NCBI RefSeq assembly: GCF_900111995.1
Contig: NZ_FOKF01000023.1
Location: 1 to 64,000 of the forward strand
DNA from: Collimonas sp. OK607
GTDB taxonomy: Bacteria; Pseudomonadota; Gammaproteobacteria; Burkholderiales; Burkholderiaceae_D
DNA: 64,000 nucleotides
Direction: 5' to 3'
Shown here: positions 44,593-55,550 of the stretch, piece after piece
Layout of the letters: each line of letters begins with the position of its first letter
How positions within the stretch are numbered: the stretch's first letter is position 1
Position numbers and translations under genes: made by a program
The notes under the pieces: model-generated
Databases searched by the model: none
What the model was told of the DNA's origin: nothing
Seen by the model: only the letters and a program-made list of their open reading frames with translations

Positions 44593-45691
44593 CTTGCGCT
44601 ACCGTAATCGCCTTCACCCAATCTCGACGATTGGTGGCGGTGATTACAATACTATTCTCCTTATCGATCGGCGCCCATTCAGGATTTTTCTGACGCATCA
44701 ACGCGATCACCGGCACCTGCACGGCATTCGCCAAATGCATTACCGCAGTTTCAACAGAGATAATCAGATCGCATTCACGCAACATTGCCGGCAACTGAAA
44801 AAAATTGTCCTGAGCGCTAAATAACTGCACTCTATCGAGAGTGTGGCCGTCGAAAAATGCTTTAGCCCGGGCCATTTCCTCAGGCACCACATTCACGACA
44901 AAGCGTGTATCTTTCCAGCCAACCTGCGCGCGCATCGCAGCAACCAGTTCGACTACCCGTTCCAGCGGCCAGCAACGTTTGGGAGTCTTGGCATAGGGAT
45001 TGATGAAAACCAGCTTGGCCGGATTGGCAGATTGCCGTCTATCCCGCTCAAAATCCCAGCTCTTCAGCTGTTCCTGTGCGTACCGGCTCCATTGTTCGGG
45101 AATCCGTACGAAAGGCTGCCTTGAAGACGGTGTGCTCTGCATTCCGAACAAACGATTGAACCAGGCCGCATAGACCGCGCTGATATGCACTCCCCGCTCG
45201 GCCACACCGTCCGGATCAAACCCGGCATCCAGCTGACGATATGCAAGACGCTTATGCAGGGCAAAAATTCCGGCAGGTTTCTTCATCCCCACAACAAAGC
45301 CACGCGGACTGATTTGGCGCGCCAGCTTCGCATACATCGGCGGCCTCAGCGTCGCCAATGATACTACCAAGGGATAGTCCTGTTGCTGTGCCTCGGCGAT
45401 CGACTGTTCAAACAAGGCCGGACTGTAAGTCTGCTGATAAATCCTGGCAACGAACGGGCACTCAGCCAGCCAGTCGTATAGGGCATATTTCTTCAGATAC
45501 GGCCATGCCTCGGTTTTATTGGTGCGTCGCACCTCATCTACCCAGACGTGGATTTTGATATGGGGAAAGGCCTGTGCAAAAGCCTGGAAGCAGTTTTGCA
45601 GATAAGTGAAATCGCCAAGGGCAAGATGGGCGATGAACAGGATCTTATCTGTTTTTTTTAAAATTTCGACTGGAACCAGTTGTGCTGTCAT
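44567..45691 (-). CDS. Family 9 glycosyltransferase, divergent
   Basis: A 374-residue GT-B protein. The start FIAHLALGDFTYLQ replaces the usual GD-IL motif, while ISVETAVMHLANAVQVPVIAL near residue 315 is the GT9 donor motif in the form SVETAVMH. FINPYAKTPKRCWP near residue 225 is the typical beta-strand entry of the second domain. It is convergent with, and not closely similar to, the preceding heptosyltransferase. Probably another lipopolysaccharide core transferase; substrate unknown. Confidence 0.82.
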   Translation of the reverse strand: MTAQLVPVEILKKTDKILFIAHLALGDFTYLQNCFQAFAQAFPHIKIHVWVDEVRRTNKTEAWPYLKKYALYDWLAECPFVARIYQQTYSPALFEQSIAEAQQQDYPLVVSLATLRPPMYAKLARQISPRGFVVGMKKPAGIFALHKRLAYRQLDAGFDPDGVAERGVHISAVYAAWFNRLFGMQSTPSSRQPFVRIPEQWSRYAQEQLKSWDFERDRRQSANPAKLVFINPYAKTPKRCWPLERVVELVAAMRAQVGWKDTRFVVNVVPEEMARAKAFFDGHTLDRVQLFSAQDNFFQLPAMLRECDLIISVETAVMHLANAVQVPVIALMRQKNPEWAPIDKENSIVITATNRRDWVKAITVAQVMTVLNRK

Positions 45692-45785
45692 GAGATTTTC
45701 TTTTTGATTTTCTTGCGGACGATATTTTCAGATGAGGCAGGTCGGAGATCTCAGGTACGCGCTCTGAGATCCCATTACTACACCT

Positions 45786-47543
45786 CTACATCTCAACATT
45801 CACCGCGTCCTTGGAAAACTGAAGGTGATATAGATTTGCGTATGCACCGTGCTTGCTCAGCAATTCATCATGGGTGCCCACTTCAACAATGCTGCCCTTC
45901 GAGAGCACGACGATCCGGCTGGCGCGCTCGATAGTCGATAACCGGTGCGCGATCACGAAAGTGGTGCGGCCCTGCATCAGCTGGTCGAGCGCAGACTGCA
46001 CAGCCCGTTCCGACTCGGTATCAAGCGCCGATGTTGCCTCGTCCAGAATCAGGATCGGTGCATCCTTGTAGATAGCGCGCGCCATCGCCAGCCGTTGGCG
46101 CTGGCCGCCGGATAAGCGTGAACCGTTGTCGCCGATTTGCGTTTCGTAACCCTCGGGCAAAGCGGCGATCATTTCGGTCAGATGCGCTGCCTTGGCTGCA
46201 GCTTCAATCCGCGGGCGGTCAGGTGCGCTGTCGCCATAGGCGATATTTGCCGCGATCGTATCGTTGAACAGTACGACACTCTGGCTGACCATGGCTATCT
46301 GTGCCCTCAGGCTGTTTAAAGATATGTCCTCGATAGGCACGTCATCCAGAAGAATGCGCCCTTCAGTCGCCGAATAAAATCCGGGAATCAAATTCACCAG
46401 TGTCGACTTCCCACCGCCCGACATCCCCACAAAGGCGACGGTTTCACCAGGCATCACGGTCAGGTTAATGCCGGTTAACGCAGGTTTATCCTGACCCGGA
46501 TATGAAAAGCCCACATTGGAAAATGCGACTTTCCCTTTGGTACGTTTGTCCAACTGTATGCCGCCGGTGCGCTCGACTGGGCTATCGATCAGTTTAAACA
46601 CTGCCTCTGCTGCAGCCATACCCCGTTGCAGCGGGCCATTCACTTCAGCCAACTGTTTGAGAGGCACTTGCAAAGCGATCATCGCCGCCAAAAATGACAC
46701 GAAATCGCCGGCGGTAAGCTGTCCATGACCGGCTTGCACCAACCCCATCGTAATCATCGCCGACATCGCGCAAGCCATCATGATCTGCGTGACCGGCACG
46801 GTGGCGGCAAAGGTGCTGGTCATGCGCATGCTGTAGTGACGGATATGTTCGGCTGATTCTGCGAATCGCTTCCTCTCATAAGTCTCGCCGCCAAACACTT
46901 TGACGACCTGCTGTGCACGCGTGGTTTCTTCTATTACCTGGGTCAATTGGGCATTGACGTCGAGAGAGTCCTTGTTCAGCTTTTTCAAGCGCTTGGCGGT
47001 AGTGCGCACCACCAGGATCATCAGAGGCATCAGCACCAAAGCCACAATCGTCAATTTCCAGCTGATAAACAGCATGTAGCCCAGCAAACCCGCAACCGTC
47101 AGCACACAACGCACAATCGATGTAAACAGCTTGCTGATCATTTCTATGATTTGCTGCACTTCAAACATGATCGAATTGATTACGCGCCCGACCGTATGGG
47201 TGGCATGGAAATCAATCGACACGCCCAAGATGCGATTGAACATTTGCTGCCGCAATGTCGTCAACACACGGGTAGACACCCAGTTAGTCATGTAGGTTGT
47301 CAAAAAAGTCGAGGCGCCACGGGCGACAAATGCACCAATCACGGCTACCGGCACCAGCCATAGCGGAAACGTAGGTTTTGCCACAAAGCCGTTATCCAGC
47401 AGAATCTTGAAAATGTAAGCTACCAGCGGTTCCGTCGCTGCAGTCACAACCATGCCAAGAAGACCCAGGATCAATCGCTTTTTGTATGGCCGATGCAATA
47501 CCGCAAGGCGCTTGAAAATTGTTGTATAGGAAAATGCGCTCAT
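45786..47543 (-). CDS. msbA: Lipid A export ATP-binding/permease protein
   Basis: A 585-residue half-size ABC exporter. Six membrane helices cover residues 20-310. The ATPase domain has Walker A GMSGGGKSTL near residue 375, signature [14 protein letters not shown] and Walker B ILILDEATSALD. It flips lipid A-core across the inner membrane as a homodimer. It lies with lipopolysaccharide glycosyltransferases, supporting MsbA rather than another exporter. Confidence 0.94.
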   Translation of the reverse strand: MSAFSYTTIFKRLAVLHRPYKKRLILGLLGMVVTAATEPLVAYIFKILLDNGFVAKPTFPLWLVPVAVIGAFVARGASTFLTTYMTNWVSTRVLTTLRQQMFNRILGVSIDFHATHTVGRVINSIMFEVQQIIEMISKLFTSIVRCVLTVAGLLGYMLFISWKLTIVALVLMPLMILVVRTTAKRLKKLNKDSLDVNAQLTQVIEETTRAQQVVKVFGGETYERKRFAESAEHIRHYSMRMTSTFAATVPVTQIMMACAMSAMITMGLVQAGHGQLTAGDFVSFLAAMIALQVPLKQLAEVNGPLQRGMAAAEAVFKLIDSPVERTGGIQLDKRTKGKVAFSNVGFSYPGQDKPALTGINLTVMPGETVAFVGMSGGGKSTLVNLIPGFYSATEGRILLDDVPIEDISLNSLRAQIAMVSQSVVLFNDTIAANIAYGDSAPDRPRIEAAAKAAHLTEMIAALPEGYETQIGDNGSRLSGGQRQRLAMARAIYKDAPILILDEATSALDTESERAVQSALDQLMQGRTTFVIAHRLSTIERASRIVVLSKGSIVEVGTHDELLSKHGAYANLYHLQFSKDAVNVEM

Positions 47544-47679
47544 AAGTCAGTCTGCTTTAAATTCTTTTTTTACACTTTACTATCAAGGAAAATTTCTTCT
47601 CCGAAAGTAGAGCTAAGTGATATGGGACGTCAGAGCCAATCGGCAAATCAAGGGACAGCACAGCGCAGCAAGTTGCACC

Positions 47680-50600
47680 TTAGTACTCCACGGCGACAGC
47701 TTCCTTCCCTATTTTTTCCACCAGGGCCTGCTGCAAGCCATCACTGGGGGATACTCGCCATTCGTCGCCGAGCAATATTTCGCAAGCCACCCCATCGCCG
47801 GTGTAGCGTAGCGTCATCGGCAAGCCGCTGCCGGAGCGGTGCGACGACAACATTTCCCTAAGCTGTACTGCATCAATTTTTTGTGACGGCGACGACAGCG
47901 ACAACACAATTTGGCGCCCGTAATGAATCCGCGCAGTCGCGATATCCATCACCTTTTCTGCCGAGACCCGCAAACCGCCATTAAAGCGATCTTCCGAGAC
48001 CTTACCCTGCACCACCAAAAATTCGTCTTCTTTGAAGAACACCTTGTTCGGCTCGAACTGTTCGTTGTAAACCGTGACATCAACTGTCGCACTACCATCG
48101 TCCAACGTGACAATCATCATCTTCCCGCGCTGGGTCATTTGCGTCCGCAAGCCTGAGATGATACCGGCCAGGGTACGCGGTTCGCGCGAAGGTTCCAGGC
48201 TACCCAGCGGCGTGCGCGCAAAACGACGCGCCTCCGCAACGTAGGCATGGAACAAATGTCCTGACAGATAGAAACCGAGCGCGATCTTCTCTTCGGTCAA
48301 TTTCTGCTTGTCAGTCCACGGCGCCGCCTGCACGTATTCGATCGGCGCTTCAAGATCGCTGTCGTCGCCGCCAAACAGGCTGACCTGGTTTGCGGATGCC
48401 AGTTTCTGATCTGCAGCTTCCATCGCACGCGGCACCGAAGCCAGCAGAATCCCGCGGTCCACCTTGAAACAATCGAATGCACCGGCGCGTATCAGTGATT
48501 CGATGGTGCGGCGATTGATCTGGCGCTTATCCACGCGCAGGCAAAAATCGAACAAATCGACGAAAGGTTTTTCCTTGCGCGCGGCGATGATGGCTTCAAT
48601 CGCGTTTTGCCCCGATCCTTTTACCGCACCCAGGCCGTAACGGATGAAAGTGGCTTTTTTACCCGGCTCGCCTTCAGGGGTAAAACGATAATCCGACAGA
48701 TTGATGTCCGGCGGCAGCAAGGTCAGCTTGCACACGACCAGCGAATCCTCCACCAGGATCTTGACCTTCTCCGTGTCATCCATCGCCAGCGACAAGTTGG
48801 CGGCCATGAACGCGGCGGGGTGATGTGCTTTCAGGTAAGCCGTGTGGTACGACAGTAGCGCATAGGCGGCAGCGTGCGACTTGTTAAAACCGTAGCCCGC
48901 AAACTTTTCCATCAAGTCGAAAATCTCGTCAGCCTTGGCTTCGCTCAAGCCATCCTTGGCTGCTCCGTCGCGGAAAATCTGGCGGTGCTCTGCCATTTCT
49001 TCCGCTTTCTTTTTACCCATCGCCCGCCGCAGCAAATCCGCGCCGCCGAGCGAGTAGCCGCCGACCACCTGCGCCATCTGCATCACCTGCTCCTGATACA
49101 CCATGATGCCGTAAGTTTCAGACAAGATGCCTTCAGTGCGTGGGTCCGGATAGTCGAAGCGTTCACCGTGCTTACGTTTGCAGAAATCCGGAATCAGATC
49201 CATCGGACCCGGACGATACAACGCCACCAGCGCGATAATGTCCTCAAAGCGGTCGGGACGCGCATCTTTCAGCATGCCTTGCATGCCGCGGCTTTCCAGC
49301 TGGAACACGGCCACCGTTCTGGCTGCGGTCAGCAATTCATAGGATGCCCGGTCGTTGAGCGGCAGCTTTTCCAGGCTGAAATCGGCCATGGCCGGATCGA
49401 GCTGCTTGATGTAGCGCACTGCGCGATCAAGAATCGTCAGCGTGGTCAACCCCAAAAAGTCGAACTTGACCAGGCCGACTGCTTCGACGTCATCCTTGTC
49501 GTACTGCGAAACAACGCCGGCATCGCCGCCCTGCGTATACAGCGGGCAGAAATCGGTCAGTTTTCCAGGAGCGATCAGCACGCCACCGGCATGCATACCG
49601 ATATTGCGCGCGATGCCTTCGACTTGCTGCGCCAGGTTGAGCAGCTGCTTGACCTCTTCCTCATTCTCCAGGCGCTCGGCCAGCATCGGCTCTTCCTGGA
49701 TGGCATCGGCAATCGTCACATGTTTGCCCGGCTTGAACGGGATCAGCTTGGAGATGCCGTCGCAAAAATTGTAGCCGAAATCGAGCACCCGGCCGACGTC
49801 ACGGATGGCGCCCTTGGCTGCCATCGTACCGAAGGTGGCAATCTGCGACACCGCATCCTTACCATACAGATCCTTGACGTGCTGGATGACGCGATCACGG
49901 CCTTCCTGGCAAAAGTCGATATCGAAGTCTGGCATCGATACCCGTTCAGGATTCAGGAAACGTTCGAACAGCAAATTGTATTTGAGCGGATCGAGGTCGG
50001 TAATCTGCAGCGAATACGCCACCAGCGAACCTGCCCCCGAACCCCGCCCCGGTCCGACCGGTACGCCGTTCTGTTTGGCCCAACGGATAAATTCGGCAAC
50101 GATCAGGAAGTAACCGGGGAAACCCATCTTGATGATGGTGTCGGTTTCAAATTTCAACCTATCCTGATAACGCTGACGCTGTTGTTCGCGCTTGGTTTCA
50201 TCAGGAAACAGGTGCACCAGGCGCAGCTCCAGTCCTTCCTGCGATTGCTGTATCAGGAATTCGCCGATCGTCATGCCGTCCGGCGTCGGAAAATCCGGCA
50301 ATTGAGGCTTGCCCAGTTGCAGTATCAGGTTACAACGCTTGGCAATTTCGATCGAATTCTGCAAAGCAGCCGGCATATCGGCGAACAGCTCGGCCATTTC
50401 CGCTTGTGTCTTGAACGATTGCTGGTCATTGAAGCGACGCACGCGGCGCGCATTGGCCAGCATTTCCCCTTCAGCGATACAGGTCCGCGCTTCATGCGCG
50501 ATGAATTCCTCTTTATCCAGAAACTGGATAGGATGGGTGGCCACTACCGGCACGTTGAATTTCGCCGCCAGCGCCACTGCCTGACGCACATGCGCTTCCA

Positions 50601-51147
50601 TATTGGGCTGATCGGCGCGCTGGATTTCGACGTAGAAATTGTCGGGGAAAATAGTCGCCCAGCGTTCAATGCAACGCTCCGCCAGCCCCACGTTACCATT
50701 ATCGATTGCAATGCCGATGTCGCCGAAGTGCGCACCAGACAATGCAATCAGGCCGTTGCCGCCGCCCTGATTCTTCAGGTCGGCCAGCCATTCAGCGCGA
50801 ATTTCAGCGCGGCCGCGGTGCAGGTTTTCCAGCCAGGCACGGGACAGCAGTTCACACAATTGCAAATAGCCGCCGCGGTTCTTGACTAGCAATAGCAAGC
50901 GCGATGGCTTATCGCGATCGTCGTCATTGGTGATCCAGACGTCGCAGCCGATAATCGGCTTGATGCCTTTACCGCGTGCAGCCTTGTAGAATTTGACCAT
51001 GCCAAACAAATTGGCGAGGTCGGAAATACCAAGCGCTGCCTGGTTATCTTTGGCTGCGGCTTTCACTACGTCGTCGATGCGTACCAAGCCGTCAACGATG
51101 GAGTACTCAGAGTGGAGGCGGAGATGAATAAATTGCGGTGTCGTCAT
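47680..51147 (-). CDS. dnaE: DNA polymerase III alpha subunit
   Basis: A 1155-residue replicative polymerase. The PHP domain opens with LRLHSEYSIVDGLVRI. The catalytic palm shows GPGRGSGAGSLVAY and SMPDFDIDFCQEGRD near residue 395, carrying the two aspartates. HhH and OB domains follow (IISGLRTQMTQRGKMMIVTL). Length and order match DnaE1. It is the sole polymerase gene here. Confidence 0.98.
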   Translation of the reverse strand: MTTPQFIHLRLHSEYSIVDGLVRIDDVVKAAAKDNQAALGISDLANLFGMVKFYKAARGKGIKPIIGCDVWITNDDDRDKPSRLLLLVKNRGGYLQLCELLSRAWLENLHRGRAEIRAEWLADLKNQGGGNGLIALSGAHFGDIGIAIDNGNVGLAERCIERWATIFPDNFYVEIQRADQPNMEAHVRQAVALAAKFNVPVVATHPIQFLDKEEFIAHEARTCIAEGEMLANARRVRRFNDQQSFKTQAEMAELFADMPAALQNSIEIAKRCNLILQLGKPQLPDFPTPDGMTIGEFLIQQSQEGLELRLVHLFPDETKREQQRQRYQDRLKFETDTIIKMGFPGYFLIVAEFIRWAKQNGVPVGPGRGSGAGSLVAYSLQITDLDPLKYNLLFERFLNPERVSMPDFDIDFCQEGRDRVIQHVKDLYGKDAVSQIATFGTMAAKGAIRDVGRVLDFGYNFCDGISKLIPFKPGKHVTIADAIQEEPMLAERLENEEEVKQLLNLAQQVEGIARNIGMHAGGVLIAPGKLTDFCPLYTQGGDAGVVSQYDKDDVEAVGLVKFDFLGLTTLTILDRAVRYIKQLDPAMADFSLEKLPLNDRASYELLTAARTVAVFQLESRGMQGMLKDARPDRFEDIIALVALYRPGPMDLIPDFCKRKHGERFDYPDPRTEGILSETYGIMVYQEQVMQMAQVVGGYSLGGADLLRRAMGKKKAEEMAEHRQIFRDGAAKDGLSEAKADEIFDLMEKFAGYGFNKSHAAAYALLSYHTAYLKAHHPAAFMAANLSLAMDDTEKVKILVEDSLVVCKLTLLPPDINLSDYRFTPEGEPGKKATFIRYGLGAVKGSGQNAIEAIIAARKEKPFVDLFDFCLRVDKRQINRRTIESLIRAGAFDCFKVDRGILLASVPRAMEAADQKLASANQVSLFGGDDSDLEAPIEYVQAAPWTDKQKLTEEKIALGFYLSGHLFHAYVAEARRFARTPLGSLEPSREPRTLAGIISGLRTQMTQRGKMMIVTLDDGSATVDVTVYNEQFEPNKVFFKEDEFLVVQGKVSEDRFNGGLRVSAEKVMDIATARIHYGRQIVLSLSSPSQKIDAVQLREMLSSHRSGSGLPMTLRYTGDGVACEILLGDEWRVSPSDGLQQALVEKIGKEAVAVEY

Positions 51148-51253
51148 GGACGGTATTTTACCCCGAGGCCTAGCTGACTATCGGCAAAATTGGGCAATCC
51201 TGCTGTCGGCGTTTATAATACTGATAAATCAACGACTTACCGAGAAATAAGCC

Positions 51254-52111
51254 ATGCAGTCCAGTCATCCTTACGTCAATATCGCCGCCTATAAATTCAT
51301 CACTTTCATAGACACAGAGCAGAAACGCCCCGAATTTGTTGCAATTTGCAAGCAATTGCAGCTAAAAGGCACGATCTTACTCACCCCGGAAGGAATTAAC
51401 CTGTTTCTGGCCGGCATGCGTGAGCAAATCGATCAGTTTTTGGCATGGTTACGCGCTGACGAACGTTTTTCAGACCTGGAAGTGAAAGAAAGTTACTCCG
51501 AAAAACAGCCTTTCACTCGCATGCTGGTCAAGCTGAAAGCTGAAATCATTACGATGAAGCACCCTTTGATCAAGCCGGAACTGGGCCGCGCTCCAGCGGT
51601 ACAAGCCCAGACGCTGAAGCGCTGGCTCGACCAGGGTCATGACGATAACGGCCGGCCGGTGGTCATGCTCGACACGCGCAATGCGTTTGAAGTCGATGTC
51701 GGCACCTTTGAAAACACCATTGATTACCGCATCGAAAAATTCAGCGAATTTCCGGCCGTGATCGCCGAGCATAAGGATGAATTGGCGGACAAGACGGTGG
51801 TCACGTTCTGCACCGGCGGCATCCGCTGCGAAAAAGCCGCGATCCACATGCAAAATATCGGCTACGACAGCGTCTATCAGCTGGAAGGCGGAATTCTCAA
51901 ATATTTCGAAGAATGCGGCGGCGCCCATTATGACGGCGATTGTTTTGTATTCGACTATCGCACCGCGCTCAATCCGCAACTGCAGGAAACCGCAACGGTG
52001 CAATGCTACGCTTGCCGTGCGGTGGTGACGCCTCGTCAGCAACTGTCGCCGCAATTCGTGGCGGGCAAGTCTTGCCCGCATTGCCAGCCGGAAGCGGTCA
52101 CCGCGCTGTAA
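51254..52111 (+). CDS. trhO: tRNA uridine 5-hydroxylase / rhodanese-domain protein
   Basis: A 285-residue TrhO (YceA) protein. The N-terminal UPF0176 domain contains [16 protein letters not shown]. The rhodanese domain has catalytic Cys186 in [15 protein letters not shown]-terminal Cys array, CYAC and CPHC, probably binds zinc. It hydroxylates U34 of certain tRNAs with O2. The gene is divergent from dnaE and ends at a strong terminator. Confidence 0.94.
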   Translation: MQSSHPYVNIAAYKFITFIDTEQKRPEFVAICKQLQLKGTILLTPEGINLFLAGMREQIDQFLAWLRADERFSDLEVKESYSEKQPFTRMLVKLKAEIITMKHPLIKPELGRAPAVQAQTLKRWLDQGHDDNGRPVVMLDTRNAFEVDVGTFENTIDYRIEKFSEFPAVIAEHKDELADKTVVTFCTGGIRCEKAAIHMQNIGYDSVYQLEGGILKYFEECGGAHYDGDCFVFDYRTALNPQLQETATVQCYACRAVVTPRQQLSPQFVAGKSCPHCQPEAVTAL

Positions 52112-52153
52112 ACGTAAGGACGACGTAACGGCAACATAACCGCGAAGACCAAC

Positions 52154-52187
52154 AAAAAGCCCGCTGGCATTACGCAGCGGGCTTTTT
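52154..52187. terminator. Intrinsic terminator after trhO
   Basis: AAAAAGCCCGCTG and CAGCGGGCTTTTT form a strong GC stem around GCATTACG, with a T-tract after and an A-tract before. It ends the trhO transcript. Confidence 0.92.
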
Positions 52188-52440
52188 ACTTTTTTCGGCA
52201 GATCATGATATCAGGCGAACGAAAGGCGAAAATGTTGGTCAAGCCAAGCATGGCCAGATCCGAACTGAATCTGCGCCTTTACGTAATTGGACCACGATAT
52301 ATCCGAAAATTTATTTTGCTATAGAAATACGTTATACGAATCCACCGCATTATTTGGCACCATAGACTTACGGAACGGCTTAAGACAGAAGCTAAATTCC
52401 GATATATCATTCGATTCATCTGAATGAAATTTTCACAACA

Positions 52441-52473
52441 TTTTTGCAACGCTTTTGCAACGTTTTTGTAACC
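52441..52473. repeat. Three 11-base tandem repeats upstream of gluQ
   Basis: TTTTTGCAACG, CTTTTGCAACG and TTTTTGTAACC follow each other without gaps, in phase with one helical turn each. They could bend DNA or bind a regulator. Confidence 0.5.
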
Positions 52474-52584
52474 TTCTTACTCGCCAAGCATCAATGAATC
52501 CGACGCTAGAAGCACCGCAAGTTCTCGATACGATACCCGCAAAGGCAGTTTTGCTACCGCCATATCATCACGAATCGACGAACA

Positions 52585-53478
52585 ATGTCTAATCAAGCAA
52601 GCTACATCGGCCGCTTCGCCCCCTCGCCCACCGGACCGTTGCATGCCGGCTCGCTGGTCGCGGCGATGGCCAGCTACCTGGATGCCAAGGCCAATCGCGG
52701 CCGCTGGTTGTTGCGGATGGAAGATGTCGATGAAGCCCGCACCGCAGCAGGTGCCGCGGAATCGATCTTGGCCGATCTGGACAAGCTAGGCATGCATTGG
52801 GATGGCGAAGTAGTGCTCCAAAGCCAGCGTACAGGATTGTATGAAGCGGCATTCGATCGGCTCGGGCGATTAGCCTATCCATGCGGTTGCACACGCCGTG
52901 AGATTGTCGACTCCCGCATCTGTGTGGCGGCCGACGGTGCGGCGGTCTATCCGGGCACCTGCCGCGACGGTTTACCGGTTGGCAAGCCGGCACGCGCTTA
53001 CCGCCTGCGGGTACCAGATCCAGGGCATGTCGATGAATTGATTATTTTTGACGATCGCTGGCTTGGTCGCGTGCAGCAACACCTGGCGATAGAAGTGGGA
53101 GATTTCGTTCTGAAACGCGCAGATGGTTTTTGGGCGTACCAGCTAGCGGTGGTTGTCGACGATGCCGACCAAGGCATTACACATGTGGTGCGCGGCGCAG
53201 ATTTGCTGGATTCGACCGCGCGCCAGATTTACCTGCAGCGCCAATTGAAACTGGCAACGCCGCAATACTTGCACGTACCGGTGATCACCAATGCCGACGG
53301 CGAAAAACTATCCAAACAGAACGGTGCGCAAGCTATCGACATCAAGCAACCGCTGCTTGCGCTGAGCAAGGCTGCCTGGTTCCTGGGGCTGGATATCGGT
53401 CAGGTAGACAGCATCGCCGCGTTCTGGCCGCTGGCGACGACAGCGTGGGCGAATCTCGAAATGACTCGCCAGAGCTGA
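52585..53478 (+). CDS. gluQ: Glutamyl-Q tRNA(Asp) synthetase
   Basis: A 297-residue GluRS-like protein lacking the anticodon-binding domain. The N-terminal signature is [19 protein letters not shown], and the KMSKS-type loop is [10 protein letters not shown] near residue 235. A zinc site is made by CGC near residue 101 and the later Cys in YPGTCRDG. It attaches Glu to queuosine in tRNA-Asp. Length is typical. Confidence 0.95.
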   Translation: MSNQASYIGRFAPSPTGPLHAGSLVAAMASYLDAKANRGRWLLRMEDVDEARTAAGAAESILADLDKLGMHWDGEVVLQSQRTGLYEAAFDRLGRLAYPCGCTRREIVDSRICVAADGAAVYPGTCRDGLPVGKPARAYRLRVPDPGHVDELIIFDDRWLGRVQQHLAIEVGDFVLKRADGFWAYQLAVVVDDADQGITHVVRGADLLDSTARQIYLQRQLKLATPQYLHVPVITNADGEKLSKQNGAQAIDIKQPLLALSKAAWFLGLDIGQVDSIAAFWPLATTAWANLEMTRQS

Positions 53479-53498
53479 GTTGATCTGATCTGAAAAGC

Positions 53499-55034
53499 TT
53501 ACTGGCGCTTCGGCAAGCCACCCAGCAAGGCTGCCAATTTCACTTTTGGCGGTTTAATCGCGCCACCTGTCGGCGCTACGTTGGATGCCGCCGCTTCAGG
53601 CTCGAGCGCCGGCTCGTAAGGCTTGAGGAACCAGGGATCGATTTTTTCCCTGCGCGAAGGCGAAGTCGGGGTCGAAGTATAGGCGCTGCGTGTGTGCTGC
53701 AAGCTGCGGCCAGACGGTGCACCGCGGCCTTCGCCACCACGATCACCGCCGCTGCGATCACTGCCACGATCGCTACGGCCCTCGGCGCCGCGCCCCGAAC
53801 GCTCGCGCTCGCCGCTTGACGGCTTTGCCACAAATCCGGTCAGCTCGGCGCGGACGAACTTGTGCTTGATCATCTTTTCGATATCAACCAGCAAGCGCTC
53901 GTCCTTGTCGGCATACAAGGAAATAGCATCGCCTGACGCGCCGGCACGGCCGGTACGGCCAATCCGGTGCACATAATCTTCGGCGTTATAAGGCAAATCA
54001 AAATTGATCACGCATGGCAGTTCGGCGATATCCAGACCGCGCGCGGCGACATCGGTCGCCACCAGCACTTCGATCTCGCCTTGCTTGAATGCTTCGAGCG
54101 CAGCCATCCGTTCATTCTGCGTTTTGTCGCCATGAATGGCCGAAGCCTTGACGCCTTCATTTTCCAGATGACGGGCCAGTTTCGATGCGCCGATTTTGGT
54201 ATTTGAAAAAACGATTACCTGCTTGAGATTGCGCTCGCGAATTATGTACGACACCGCCTCTGCCTTGGCTTGCTCGTTGACGTGGTACATGGTTTGCGTC
54301 ACGTTATCGGCAGTCGCGTTGCTGCGCGCCACTTCGATCGTCACGGGATTTCTGAGGAAAGTCGACGCCAGCTTTTTGATTTCGCCCGAGAACGTGGCAG
54401 AGAACATCAGATTCTGCCGCTCTTTCGGCAACAGGTTGATGATGCGCTGCAAATCAGGCAGGAAACCCATGTCCAGCATCCGGTCGGCTTCATCCATCAC
54501 CAGGATTTGCGTTTGCGACAGGTTCAGCGTCTTTTGCTGGACATGGTCCAGCAAGCGTCCTGGCGTAGCAATCACGATTTCGATGCCTGAGCGCAAAGCG
54601 GCAGTTTGCGGCGCGATATCGACACCGCCAAACACCACGGTCGACCTCAACGGAGTATGGCGGCAATAGGCCTTGACGTTCTCAGCCACCTGATCGGCCA
54701 GTTCACGTGTAGGGGTCAGGATCAAGGCGCGTACCGGATGTCGCGCCGGCGAAGCACTGTTGTTGGCATGCGCCAGCAACAATTGAATGATAGGTAAGGA
54801 AAAACCGGCAGTCTTGCCGGTTCCTGTCTGTGCCGCGCCCATGACATCGCGCCCTTGCAATACCACCGGAATCGCTTCCGCCTGGATCGGGGTTGGATGG
54901 ACATAGCCCTGATCGCTCAACGCGCGCAGGATATCCGGGGACAACCCGAAGTCCGCAAAACGGACGGCGGGCGTGGTTGGCACTGCTGGATCAGCTTGCT
55001 TCTCAGACTGTATCTCGGACTGTATCTCGGACAT
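53499..55034 (-). CDS. rhlE: DEAD-box RNA helicase (RhlE-like)
   Basis: A 511-residue helicase. Motifs in order: AQTGTGKTAGFSLP, PTRELADQ, VMDEADRMLDMGF, FSATFS, and HRIGRTGRAG. The C-terminal tail (from about residue 395) is Arg/Gly/Ser/Asp-rich (RSGRGAEGRSDRGSDR), likely RNA-binding. Two tandem SEIQ repeats at the start reflect a 12-base direct repeat. It probably remodels ribosomal or cold-shock RNA. Confidence 0.93.
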   Translation of the reverse strand: MSEIQSEIQSEKQADPAVPTTPAVRFADFGLSPDILRALSDQGYVHPTPIQAEAIPVVLQGRDVMGAAQTGTGKTAGFSLPIIQLLLAHANNSASPARHPVRALILTPTRELADQVAENVKAYCRHTPLRSTVVFGGVDIAPQTAALRSGIEIVIATPGRLLDHVQQKTLNLSQTQILVMDEADRMLDMGFLPDLQRIINLLPKERQNLMFSATFSGEIKKLASTFLRNPVTIEVARSNATADNVTQTMYHVNEQAKAEAVSYIIRERNLKQVIVFSNTKIGASKLARHLENEGVKASAIHGDKTQNERMAALEAFKQGEIEVLVATDVAARGLDIAELPCVINFDLPYNAEDYVHRIGRTGRAGASGDAISLYADKDERLLVDIEKMIKHKFVRAELTGFVAKPSSGERERSGRGAEGRSDRGSDRSGGDRGGEGRGAPSGRSLQHTRSAYTSTPTSPSRREKIDPWFLKPYEPALEPEAAASNVAPTGGAIKPPKVKLAALLGGLPKRQ

Positions 55035-55550
55035 GGTAGTTGGCGGCCTTCGGTGCACTATGCACTCCAACAAAGGCACTATTTGCTCTCAATTGAATTC
55101 GTGAATTTCGTGTTGGCTCATTGACGACCAGTCCTTGCCAGGACAAACAACAGCGTCGCCATTCGAGCCAAATGATTGTGGGTGTGCCATAACAGGCACT
55201 ACAAGTCGGATTATTACTTTGACATCATTGCCGACATGTTTTATACCACAGTCGCGCATTATACGCCTAGCTGGGAAATTGCTCAGGTTCAGATACTAGG
55301 GCCTATTGACCCATGATTTGGGAGATGCGTTCAAACCAAAACGTGCGCTGGCAAGGCGCGTGGTGTAGCAGGGGCCGAGGCCCCTGCAAGCCATGCAACG
55401 CGGCCAGCGCACGTTTTGGTTTGAACCCTCCGGGAACGGCTGCAGGCGTCGCATGCCGTTGTTGCAACTCCTTGCCGTAGCACCGCTACGTCGCGTCGCT
55501 GCGCCTAGGCACGCAACGCCTGCCGCACGTTCGCACTCCCAAATCATGGG
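55035..55550. other. Intergenic region rhlE-tsaD
   Basis: 516 bases. The half next to rhlE (55035-55296) is unremarkable upstream sequence. The half next to tsaD is filled by the inverted-repeat element 55297-55563. Confidence 0.6.

Larger units (their letters stand above)
52112..52584. other. Intergenic region trhO-gluQ
   Basis: 473 bases. It starts with the trhO terminator (52154-52187), then A/T-rich sequence with no convincing gene, and the 11-base repeats at 52441-52473 upstream of gluQ. Confidence 0.5.

Noticed and set aside
48874-50889. 671-codon open frame opposite dnaE
   Set aside because: It lies wholly within the dnaE coding sequence on the other strand, has no ribosome site, and its composition mirrors the GC-biased third codon positions of dnaE.
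55296-55547. 83-codon open frame inside the inverted-repeat element
   Set aside because: Its limits coincide with the element, no ribosome site is present, and the residue pattern reflects the repeats. It may be worth a search, but it is not called as a gene.
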